From Candidatus Gallionella acididurans (GTDB taxonomy: Bacteria > Pseudomonadota > Gammaproteobacteria > Burkholderiales > Gallionellaceae): 34,942 bases of DNA. The DNA lies in NCBI GenBank assembly GCA_001577345.1, contig LSLI01000021.1, positions 1-34,942 on the forward strand. Reading direction: 5' to 3'. The notes beneath the pieces were generated by a model, which had not been told where the DNA came from, searched no databases, and saw only the letters and a program-made list of their open reading frames with translations. A program made the translations under genes and the position numbers. Below, piece by piece: positions 17,786 through 25,601 of the stretch; position 1 is the first letter of the stretch, and every line of letters starts with the position of its first letter.

Positions 17786-20700
17786 ATGGCCAAAACCTTG
17801 TCGGCGATTATCGGGAGCGATTATCAGGCTGTCTTTGACGCGAGCCCTAATGCAACCTTTATCCTCGGCTCGCTGGGCCAGATTCTCAACGCAAGCCGGT
17901 CTGCGATAAATCGCTACGGGTTCAGCCGGGAAGAACTGCTGCAAATGAACATTTCGGACCTGGCTGCGCCGGACGTAAAAATCCATGGCCCCGCCAAACT
18001 CGGCATTTCCCCAAAGTCGGGTGAGATGTACGAGTGGAGATTCAGAAGCAAAGACGGCAATGAACTGCAGGTAGAAATCTTCCTGGAACCGATTATTCTC
18101 AATGGCAAACCTGTCTATCTTGCCCGGATTTACGATATCAGCCGGAGCAAAATTCTTGAGTCAGAACTGCAGAACAAGCAACATTTGCTTGAACGTATTC
18201 TGAACACTGAGCCGGGTACGGTCTATATCTACGATTTGCTGAAACAGCAGAATGTCTATGTCAACCGGCGCTGGCTGACTGCCTTCGGCTATACCGACCG
18301 GGAGGCGCAGGCCATGGGTGCAGAGCTAATGCAAATCTTTCACCCGGACGACATGAACAGAATCGCCGCAAACCATGATGCGTGGAGAACTGCTCCCGAT
18401 GGTGAATCGCGCACCATCGAATACCGTATCCGCGACAAGCAGGGCGGGTGGCATTGGCTGATGAGCAACGAAACTCCTTTTACCCGGGATGAAAGCGGAC
18501 TGGTAAGCCAGATACTCGGCATAGGCCACGACATCACCGAACGCAAGAAATCGGAGCAGGCCTTTCGGGAGAGCGAGGAACTCCTGCGCCTGACCACCGA
18601 GATGTCGAATATCGCAACATGGGAATATAACGCCGAAAACAATCTGATGTCGCGTTCCGCCAACCACGATCAGCTATACGGATTGCCGTGGCAGGGCAAC
18701 TGGCACCGCGAGACGTTCCTGATGGCAACCCACCCCGATGACCGGGAGCCGGTCAATGAAATCATCAACGCCGCGTTGGCCCCCGGCGGGCCTGACTACT
18801 ACGCATTCGATTTCAGGGTGATCCGGCCTGACAAGAGTTTGTGCTGGCTTTGGGCCAAGGGCCAGATAGCCAAGCGCGACCCGGCTGGCAGGGGGCTGCT
18901 GGTACGAGGTATTCTGATCGACGTCACCGAGCGCAAGTTTGCCGAGGCCAGGGTACAGCGATTGACCCAGCTGTATGCCGCGCTCAGCCAATGCAACCAG
19001 GCTATCGTGCGCTGCTCCAATGAAGCGGAGTTGCTCCCGCAAGTCTGCCGCGATGCGGTCAATTTCGGTGGCATGCAAATGGCCTGGGTCGGGATGCTGA
19101 ATAAGACAACTAAGCAGATCAAGCCAGTCGCTTCATTCGGAACCGGCATCCAGTATCTGGACGGGATCGAGGTATCGGCGGATGCGAACATGCCGACCGG
19201 ACAAGGTCCGGTCGGCATATCTCTCCGGACAAACCAGCCATACTGGTGCCAGGATTTTCAGCATGATCCGGTTACCGCAGCATGGCATGAACGCGGCGCG
19301 GAATTTGGCTGGGGTGCAATTGCAGCGCTCCCCTTGCACCGCAATGGTGTCGCTGTCGGCGTTTTTGCCCTGTATTCCGGCACAGTGAATGCGTTCGATG
19401 AGGCGGCACAAAACCTGTTGATTGAAATGGCAATGGACATCAGCTATGCGCTGGAACGATTTGACACCGAAGCTGCCCGCAGGCAAGAGCAAGCCCAGTT
19501 GCGCAAACTTTCGCAGGTGGTTGAACAAAGCCCCAACGTCATTCTCATCACCGACCTCGAAGCAAACATCGAGTATGTCAACCCGGCTTTCGTCAAAACG
19601 ACCGGCTACAGCTTTGCCGAGGTGGCCGGCAAAAACCCAAGTCTGTTGCAATCGGGCAGGACCCCTCACACGGTATACGCGGACATGTGGGCGCACCTGC
19701 ACAACGGGAACAGCTGGCAGGGCGAACTCATCAACAAGCGCAAGGATGGCAGCGAATATATCGAATCGGTGTACGTTTCACCGATGACAGAGACAGAAGG
19801 GAGGATAACCCACTATCTGGGCATCAAGGAGGATGTCACCGAACAAAAGCGCGCCGATGAACGCATACACTATCTGGCCAATTTCGATTCCCTCACCGGG
19901 CTACCCAACCGTATTCAACTGGCCGACCATATCAAATATGCACTCGGTCTGGCGAAACGCAACAATGAACACCTGGCCGTGATGTTCGTCGACCTGGACC
20001 GCTTCAAGGATATCAACGACACGCTTGGCCACAGTGTTGGTGATGACTTCTTAATAGAGGTTGCCCGGCGTTTGAAATCGGTTCTGCGCGAGGAGGATAT
20101 GGTGTCCCGGCTGGGCGGTGACGAATTCATTTTGATATTGCCTGCCGACGATGCTAATGGAGCCGCAAGGGTGGCGCAGAAGTTACTGCAAGTGGTCTCC
20201 GAACGATACCGTATCCGGCAATATGACCTGATCGTGACCGCATCGATCGGCATTGCCCTGTATCCGGAGGATGGCGAAGATCTCGAATCGCTTTCCAGGA
20301 GTGCCGACACCGCCATGTACCGGGCCAAGCAGGAAGGCCGCGCCGGATATCGTTTTTTTACCGCGGAAATGCAGGCTCGCGCGACACGCAATATGCAATT
20401 GGTCAATGCACTGCGCTATGCGCTGGAACTCGGTCAGTTCCGGATATTTTACCAGCCGCAGATTTCCATACGGGACGGCCGCATCATCGGAGTTGAAGCC
20501 TTGTTGAGATGGCGGCATCCGGAACTGGGCGATGTCCCGCCGGCGGAATTCATCCCTGTTGCGGAAGACAGCGGAATGATCCTGCCAATAGGGGAATGGG
20601 TGCTGCACAAAGCTGTTCAGCAACTAAAGCGCTGGATGGACAGGGGCCACACTCCCATGGTAATGGCGGTCAATTTGTCGGCGGTGCAGTTCCGTCATGC

Positions 20701-21163
20701 CAGCCTGCCAGATCTGGTGGCCAGCATACTCGACGAAGCACAGTTGCCCCCTGAATATCTGGAGCTGGAGCTGACCGAGGGGGTCGCGATGCATGACCCG
20801 CTGGAAGCGATCGCGGTGATGAATAAGTTGCATGAGCGCGGCATACGCATGTCGATAGACGATTTCGGCACCGGCTATTCCTCGCTGAATTACCTGAAAA
20901 AATTCAAGGTATACAAACTCAAGATCGACCAGTCTTTTGTGCGTGACATCAATACCGACCAGGAAGACAAAGCCATTGTTGCGGCGATCATCAGCATGGC
21001 GAAAAGTCTCGGACTGAAAACCATTGCCGAGGGCGTGGAGAGCGCCGAACAGTTGGCTTTCCTGTGTGAGCAGGGTTGCGACGAGGCGCAGGGTTATTAC
21101 TACAGCAGGGCGCTGCCGGCAGGCGAACTCGAGGCCTTCATTCTCAATCACGCCCGGGATTGA
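17786..21163 (+). CDS. Soluble multi-PAS/GAF GGDEF-EAL cyclic-di-GMP protein
   Basis: This 1125-residue protein has no signal peptide or membrane helix. Domains in order: PAS (about 10-125), PAS/PAC (135-255), PAS/PAC (260-385), GAF (390-555), PAS/PAC (565-685), GGDEF (695-855) and EAL (870-1115). The diguanylate-cyclase signature is intact (GGDEF 777-781), and so are the phosphodiesterase signature EAL at 904-906 and the DDFGTGYSS loop with Asp1025/Asp1026. Both synthesis and hydrolysis of c-di-GMP are therefore possible. The ATG follows directly after an in-frame TAA (17783-17785), so the start cannot move upstream. No good Shine-Dalgarno sequence is visible. It is transcribed divergently from the efflux operon. 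Confidence 0.95.
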   Translation: MAKTLSAIIGSDYQAVFDASPNATFILGSLGQILNASRSAINRYGFSREELLQMNISDLAAPDVKIHGPAKLGISPKSGEMYEWRFRSKDGNELQVEIFLEPIILNGKPVYLARIYDISRSKILESELQNKQHLLERILNTEPGTVYIYDLLKQQNVYVNRRWLTAFGYTDREAQAMGAELMQIFHPDDMNRIAANHDAWRTAPDGESRTIEYRIRDKQGGWHWLMSNETPFTRDESGLVSQILGIGHDITERKKSEQAFRESEELLRLTTEMSNIATWEYNAENNLMSRSANHDQLYGLPWQGNWHRETFLMATHPDDREPVNEIINAALAPGGPDYYAFDFRVIRPDKSLCWLWAKGQIAKRDPAGRGLLVRGILIDVTERKFAEARVQRLTQLYAALSQCNQAIVRCSNEAELLPQVCRDAVNFGGMQMAWVGMLNKTTKQIKPVASFGTGIQYLDGIEVSADANMPTGQGPVGISLRTNQPYWCQDFQHDPVTAAWHERGAEFGWGAIAALPLHRNGVAVGVFALYSGTVNAFDEAAQNLLIEMAMDISYALERFDTEAARRQEQAQLRKLSQVVEQSPNVILITDLEANIEYVNPAFVKTTGYSFAEVAGKNPSLLQSGRTPHTVYADMWAHLHNGNSWQGELINKRKDGSEYIESVYVSPMTETEGRITHYLGIKEDVTEQKRADERIHYLANFDSLTGLPNRIQLADHIKYALGLAKRNNEHLAVMFVDLDRFKDINDTLGHSVGDDFLIEVARRLKSVLREEDMVSRLGGDEFILILPADDANGAARVAQKLLQVVSERYRIRQYDLIVTASIGIALYPEDGEDLESLSRSADTAMYRAKQEGRAGYRFFTAEMQARATRNMQLVNALRYALELGQFRIFYQPQISIRDGRIIGVEALLRWRHPELGDVPPAEFIPVAEDSGMILPIGEWVLHKAVQQLKRWMDRGHTPMVMAVNLSAVQFRHASLPDLVASILDEAQLPPEYLELELTEGVAMHDPLEAIAVMNKLHERGIRMSIDDFGTGYSSLNYLKKFKVYKLKIDQSFVRDINTDQEDKAIVAAIISMAKSLGLKTIAEGVESAEQLAFLCEQGCDEAQGYYYSRALPAGELEAFILNHARD

Positions 21164-21192
21164 CCCGACATTTGCAAAAGCCGGTTAAATCA

Positions 21193-21211
21193 CCCCCGGT
21201 AAAGCCGGGGG
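21193..21211. terminator. GC-rich hairpin between convergent genes
   Basis: CCCCCGG (21193-21199) pairs perfectly with CCGGGGG (21205-21211) over a 5-base TAAAG loop, between the ends of two convergent genes. No T-run follows, so it may act as a transcript-stabilising or Rho-associated end rather than a classical terminator. Confidence 0.45.
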
Positions 21212-21269
21212 CAATCGGGCATACTCGCTTACAGACACTCAGCAAGCCGCAATGGCGGCACGGCAAGTT

Positions 21270-23306
21270 TTAATAGCGCGAATCCGACGGTTTGCCGCCC
21301 TTGGGCCAGTCTTTGCGCTTGTCCGCAAAATCGGGACGCGGCATGTGGGTGTAATACTCCGCAACGTCAACTGCCTGCTGATCGGTCAATCCGCCCTGCC
21401 CCAAAGGAAAACTCAGGGTATTCGATATCGGCATATTGTTTTTTACAAAGGCTGCAGCGGTATAGGTTTTCGCAATCCCGGCACCGATATTGTAGGACTG
21501 CTTTCCCCATAGCGGCGGAAACACATAACTCCCGTCCGCCCGCCGCGTCCCCTCACCCTTGTCGCCATGACAAACGGCACACTGATCCTTGTAGACCTTC
21601 TTGCCGTTGTCCGCATTGGGGACTATCGTTTTGTCGATCTTGCCCACCCCTCGACCCGGAATGGTGTCATCAGCTTTGAAATTGCCTTTCATATTGTCCA
21701 TGTATGCAATCATGGCCAGCATTTCTTTGGAGTCCCTGTCCAGCAACTTGCCGTTCATCGAACGCCTCATGCAGCCATTGACCCTGTCCTTGAAATCGAT
21801 GATCTTGCCGGCACGCGGCTGATAGGACGGGAATATGGCTGCCAAGCCGACATATGGCGAGGCATGAGCCACGGTCCCGCCGTTCAGGTGGCAACTATTG
21901 CAGGTCAATACATCTCCGACATTATTTGGCAGCAGGGCTTTTGTTTCGACCATCAGCCGCATGCCGTAAATCAATTGGTCGGCATTGGGACTGGCAAGCA
22001 TATCCGCATAACGCGGCACCACAAACTTGGAAGGTTCGGCTGGTTTCAGCGCGATTTCATCGCGCACTTTCCTGATTTCCACGGTACTCACCGGATCGCC
22101 CTGATTGCCCCATTGGGTGCGCACGAAGCTGACAATCTCTGCAAGTTCCTGGTCGGACAGGCTGCTGTAATTCGGCATGAAGAACGCGCGCTTTGCCTGC
22201 TGGGTTTCAGCCGACTTCCAGCCGCTCAAAACCACATGGATCACCGAAGTCGGGTCGCTGGACTGGACAGAAGAGTTGTTGGCCAGCGGCGGGAAAAATT
22301 TATCCAGTCCGCGGCCATCAACCTGATGGCAGGTAGAGCAGAACTGCACATAACCCAGGCCGCCGCGGGTCTTGTAAAGATCATTGTCCTTGGCCATCGT
22401 CACCGGTTTTGGCTTGATTACCCCGGTTTCCGCGTTGGGTGGCAAGGTGCTCAGATACTCGCCGATCGCAGAGAGGTCGCTGTCGCTGAAATGCTGGGTG
22501 CTGAAATGCACGACCTCGGTCATGTTGCCATATGCCGTTGCATGGCTGTTATGGCCCACCTTGAGGAATTTTGCGATCTCGGGTTCCGTCCACTGGTTGC
22601 GCAGACTGACCGCATGCCAGGCTTCAACAGTTGATCCGGTGAGGAAATATTTTCCGGCATCGCCATCCTGGCTCATGGCCTTTTCATGCATTCCGATCCC
22701 GCGCGGCGTATGACAGGAACCGCAATGGCCCAACCCCTGGACGATATAGGCGCCGCGATTCCATTGTTCCGATTTGGCGGTATCCGGGTTGAATGGCGTG
22801 CTGTCGAGGAAGGCCGCGTTCCAGAACTTCAACCCGAAGCGCATGCTGAAAGGCCACTGCATATGATTTTGTTTGTTGGGCTGGTTGACCGGCTCAACCC
22901 CGTGCATTACATAAGCATACAGCGCCTGCATATCGCTTGCGCTGATCTTGGCGAACGATGGATAAGGCATCGCCGGGTAAAGATTATGGCCGTCATCGGC
23001 AATGCCATTGCGCATGGCGCGATCGAATTGCTCAAAGGTGTAACTGCCGATTCCGGTTTTGACATCGGGTGTGATATTGGTGGAATGCACGATGCCGAAA
23101 GGCGTTTTGAATTCCACGCCCCCCGCCATGGGCTTGCCGTCCTTGGCTGTATGGCAGGCGATGCAATCGCCCAGATGAGCGAGGTATTCCCCGCTTCTGA
23201 CCTGGGCATCCGCTTGAGCGTTCGGCGTCTCGGAAAATGCCGGGTTCATCAACAGGGCCGACAGCAGCATGCCCGCATATCTCGCAAATTTAAATCCGCA
23301 TGTCAT
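21270..23306 (-). CDS. Five-haem cytochrome c: ADH-type three-haem part fused to TsdA-like part
   Basis: The 678-residue exported protein has a signal peptide (about 1-25) and five CXXCH haem sites: 48-52, 195-199, 323-327, 469-473 and 576-580. Residues about 35-400 resemble the three-haem cytochrome subunit of alcohol/aldehyde dehydrogenases (GGVEFKTPFGIVHSTNITPD; CGSCHTPRG). Residues about 430-660 resemble the two-haem thiosulfate dehydrogenase TsdA, including Cys512 in NGCMRRSMNGK, the position of the unusual axial Cys ligand of the TsdA active haem. This suggests a donor-oxidising domain joined to its own electron acceptor. The start at 23306 has AAGGAAGC about 6 nt upstream; 32 earlier codons lack a signal-peptide character. 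Confidence 0.85.
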   Translation of the reverse strand: MTCGFKFARYAGMLLSALLMNPAFSETPNAQADAQVRSGEYLAHLGDCIACHTAKDGKPMAGGVEFKTPFGIVHSTNITPDVKTGIGSYTFEQFDRAMRNGIADDGHNLYPAMPYPSFAKISASDMQALYAYVMHGVEPVNQPNKQNHMQWPFSMRFGLKFWNAAFLDSTPFNPDTAKSEQWNRGAYIVQGLGHCGSCHTPRGIGMHEKAMSQDGDAGKYFLTGSTVEAWHAVSLRNQWTEPEIAKFLKVGHNSHATAYGNMTEVVHFSTQHFSDSDLSAIGEYLSTLPPNAETGVIKPKPVTMAKDNDLYKTRGGLGYVQFCSTCHQVDGRGLDKFFPPLANNSSVQSSDPTSVIHVVLSGWKSAETQQAKRAFFMPNYSSLSDQELAEIVSFVRTQWGNQGDPVSTVEIRKVRDEIALKPAEPSKFVVPRYADMLASPNADQLIYGMRLMVETKALLPNNVGDVLTCNSCHLNGGTVAHASPYVGLAAIFPSYQPRAGKIIDFKDRVNGCMRRSMNGKLLDRDSKEMLAMIAYMDNMKGNFKADDTIPGRGVGKIDKTIVPNADNGKKVYKDQCAVCHGDKGEGTRRADGSYVFPPLWGKQSYNIGAGIAKTYTAAAFVKNNMPISNTLSFPLGQGGLTDQQAVDVAEYYTHMPRPDFADKRKDWPKGGKPSDSRY

Positions 23307-23350
23307 TTTTTGCTTCCTTTTTAAAAACACATCAGCGCTGCATGAGTATC

Positions 23351-23410
23351 GGGGAAACATGTTCATCCCCAAACCACAATTGAAATAAATGCCGAATGTC
23401 ATATGGCATT
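23351..23410 (-). promoter_or_regulatory. Two palindromes upstream of the five-haem cytochrome
   Basis: A 16-bp near-perfect palindrome centred on CATATG (AATG-T-CATATG-G-CATT, 23395-23410, 7 of 8 pairs) lies about 90 bases upstream of the cytochrome start. GGGGA (23351-23355) and TCCCC (23366-23370) flank an 8-base AACATGTT palindrome closer in. Either may be an operator; no regulator can be assigned from sequence. Confidence 0.35.
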
Positions 23411-23603
23411 GATGACGCTGGATACGCTCACGTTATTTAATAAACTGATAAACGCTGCGGCCTAAACTCGGGCCCCGTGGAAAATTCCACACTACCTGGA
23501 ACATGATGTTTCACCGGAGAAACACCAAGGGCCAGGTCAGTCCTCCGCTTAACTGCTTCGATGTGCGGCAGTCCGCGATCAAAATCGTCGCGGATACCCT
23601 CCC

Positions 23604-24569
23604 TCAGGGATGATAGGGTTTGAATCCGTATTGCCCGAAGATCTCCAGTGCCTTGGGCGATTTGAGGAAGTCCACCCAGGCTTTTGCAGCTTCAGGGTTT
23701 TGCGCATCCTTGAGAACCCCGGCGGCATAAATAGCTGTCGCATTATGCTCGGCAGGAATCGCGACAAAACTGATCGGATTTCCCGCCTTTTGCTGGAAAA
23801 TGGCTTCGGATTTCCAGGTCACGCCGGCATCGGCCAAACCCTTCATCAGATACATCGGGCTTTGCCGATGATGGATATGTGTCAGTAGGGTTTCACCGTT
23901 GTTAACCTTGATTTCGTATACCTGCTTTTCCAATTGTGCTCCGCCGGCCTTGGCCAGGGCAGCCTTGATTTGTCTGCCTATCCCTTCGAATTCCGGATTG
24001 GGCATGACCAGGCGAACCCCTGGCTTGCCTAAATCCGCAAGGGAAGTTATGTGGGCAGGATTGCCCTGGGGAACCATGATGGCCAGATCGTTCGTGGCGT
24101 AAGGGACGGCCCCCCCTGTCAGGAGACCCTTGTCGGCCAATTCCTTGACCCGCCGCATGCCGGCGGCGTAAACATCGGCCTTTACGGTCCATGTCATGTT
24201 GCCAACGGTAATGGTGCCTCCCTGCTCAATCTGGCGCACGAGCAGACCCGGGGGAATCGTCTCGTAATAAATCTTGCCGCGTAATTCGGGGTGCTCATCC
24301 TCGAACGCCGCGACCAAAGGTGCCATCGCAAAGTAATAATTCCCGCCTACAAAAATCGAGAGTTTCGGGTTGATGGGATTGCCGTGAAAGTCCGGCAGAT
24401 TGTCAACTTCGGGGACCGTGAACTCCAGGCCCCGTTGGGTGACCGGGTTGTTTTTTCCCTGGCTCCAGGGCGGATAGACTTTCGATGCGTCTGCCGCAAC
24501 GGCTGCGGCAGACATTACCGTCACGACAATTCCCAACCCGACAAGCTTTAATATTGAAACTTTGCGCAT
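23604..24569 (-). CDS. Orphan periplasmic solute-binding protein (type 2, ModA/SBP_bac_11-like)
   Basis: The 321-residue protein has a signal peptide (about 1-25, AVAA) and a two-lobe binding-protein pattern: LSIFVGGNYYFAMAPLVAAFEDEHPEL near the N-terminus, NDLAIMVPQGNPAHITSLADL in the middle, and VDFLKSPKALEIFGQYGFKPY at the end, as in molybdate/oxyanion-type binding proteins. No ABC permease or ATPase is near, so it may present a ligand to an enzyme or sensor instead of a transporter. The start at 24569 is chosen because AAGGGGC precedes it and a signal peptide follows. It begins 16 bases after the Tat-exported protein gene, so the two form an operon. Confidence 0.8.
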   Translation of the reverse strand: MRKVSILKLVGLGIVVTVMSAAAVAADASKVYPPWSQGKNNPVTQRGLEFTVPEVDNLPDFHGNPINPKLSIFVGGNYYFAMAPLVAAFEDEHPELRGKIYYETIPPGLLVRQIEQGGTITVGNMTWTVKADVYAAGMRRVKELADKGLLTGGAVPYATNDLAIMVPQGNPAHITSLADLGKPGVRLVMPNPEFEGIGRQIKAALAKAGGAQLEKQVYEIKVNNGETLLTHIHHRQSPMYLMKGLADAGVTWKSEAIFQQKAGNPISFVAIPAEHNATAIYAAGVLKDAQNPEAAKAWVDFLKSPKALEIFGQYGFKPYHP

Positions 24570-24585
24570 TAGTTGTTGCCCCTTC

Positions 24586-25371
24586 TTATCTTGCGTACTG
24601 ATAACCGGCAAAACCCAGTTCCGGCAATGTCCCCACGATACCGGGAGTCAAAACAGCTCCCGGAATCAGGTGATTGGTGAGTTCGGCGACCATCTGTGAA
24701 ACCGTCAGCTTGTCGGGGTTAATTCCCGATTCATGCAGTTTCGACGAAACTTCAAAAATTGCATTGTGGCACGCCAGGAATACCACGCCGCGTGCCTGCA
24801 AAACGGGGATGCTGTTATCCTTGGGTGAGAAAACGCCGGCATCATTCTCGAAGTCTTTTGCGTCAGTGTGAGCCGCAGCCGGGATTTTCATGAAAGTGTT
24901 TTCCTTGAACTTGTCTCCGGCGAGCGTGGTGAGTTGATATTTGTCCCAGATGAATTGGTCATAAAGCGCCAGATGGGCAGGCCCGTGGGTTGCCGACACG
25001 ACCAGAAAATCCGGATGTTTGAAGGCCCATATCTGGCAGTTCAGCGAATTGCGCATCAGGTTCAGCCAGGGGCCGGCTATGTCGGTGTGATCCCAGACCT
25101 GCTTGTACTTCCCCTTGTAATGCATAAGCAGATTCAAAGCCTCATGATCCCACTGATCCTGGCTGGTGAGTATCATTGGCACTTCCTTGAAATCGCGGCG
25201 GCGCGGAGTGCGGTCCAGGGCTTTCATCAATTCCTTCAGGTTCTTTGCACCTGGCTCGGCCAGCGGCGGCAGTGCTGCTTCGGCTGCCTGTGCCGTCATG
25301 CTGCCCAATGCAACGCCAGCAAGACCAACCTTGGTCATCATGCCCAGCATATCTCGACGTGTCATATCCAT
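24586..25371 (-). CDS. Tat-exported DsrE-like protein
   Basis: The 261-residue protein begins MDMTRRDMLGM, a twin-arginine motif, followed by a hydrophobic stretch and an AQA-type cleavage site (about 29). The mature part ends with GVVFLACHNAIF (about 195-206, Cys201-His202), then a PGIVGTLPELGFAGYQY tail. This is the arrangement of DsrE/DsrF-like proteins, where a Cys at this position handles sulfur. A second Cys is at 112. Export by Tat implies folding, and perhaps cofactor loading, before transport. AAAGGAG lies 11 nt upstream of the ATG. Family assignment rests on motif pattern only. It is divergent from the LysR gene. Confidence 0.7.
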   Translation of the reverse strand: MDMTRRDMLGMMTKVGLAGVALGSMTAQAAEAALPPLAEPGAKNLKELMKALDRTPRRRDFKEVPMILTSQDQWDHEALNLLMHYKGKYKQVWDHTDIAGPWLNLMRNSLNCQIWAFKHPDFLVVSATHGPAHLALYDQFIWDKYQLTTLAGDKFKENTFMKIPAAAHTDAKDFENDAGVFSPKDNSIPVLQARGVVFLACHNAIFEVSSKLHESGINPDKLTVSQMVAELTNHLIPGAVLTPGIVGTLPELGFAGYQYAR

Positions 25372-25513
25372 GGTTCAGTAAACTCCTTTAGTTATTGTGG
25401 CGTTGGCCGCTCAAAACGTAATTACTTGCCCGATTCCCGGAAACCCCCAAACTTAATCGGAAGGCCGACTACATTAAATTAGGGTGTGTCCGGAGAATCT
25501 TTTGATCATACAA

Positions 25514-25574
25514 AGTTTAAATATATAAAATAAACTCATTATGTTGTTAATATCTACCTATTCAGTTTGTAGAT
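25514..25574. promoter_or_regulatory. Two inverted repeats with 11-base spacers in the divergent promoter
   Basis: AGTTTA (25514-25519) and TAAACT (25531-25536) are perfect inverted repeats with 11 bases between. ATCTAC (25552-25557) and GTAGAT (25569-25574) have exactly the same geometry. Their centres are 38 bp apart, in the region between the LysR gene and the Tat-exported gene. Such paired dyads are typical of LysR recognition and activation sites, though the strict T-N11-A core is not exact here. Confidence 0.55.
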
Positions 25575-25601
25575 TAATGACTCAGATTTTTTCAACAACT
25601 T

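Noticed and set aside
23573-23593. CCGCGA/TCGCGG stem just after the binding-protein gene
   Set aside because: The stem is only 6 bp with no T-run; it could be chance in this GC context, so it is not listed as a terminator.
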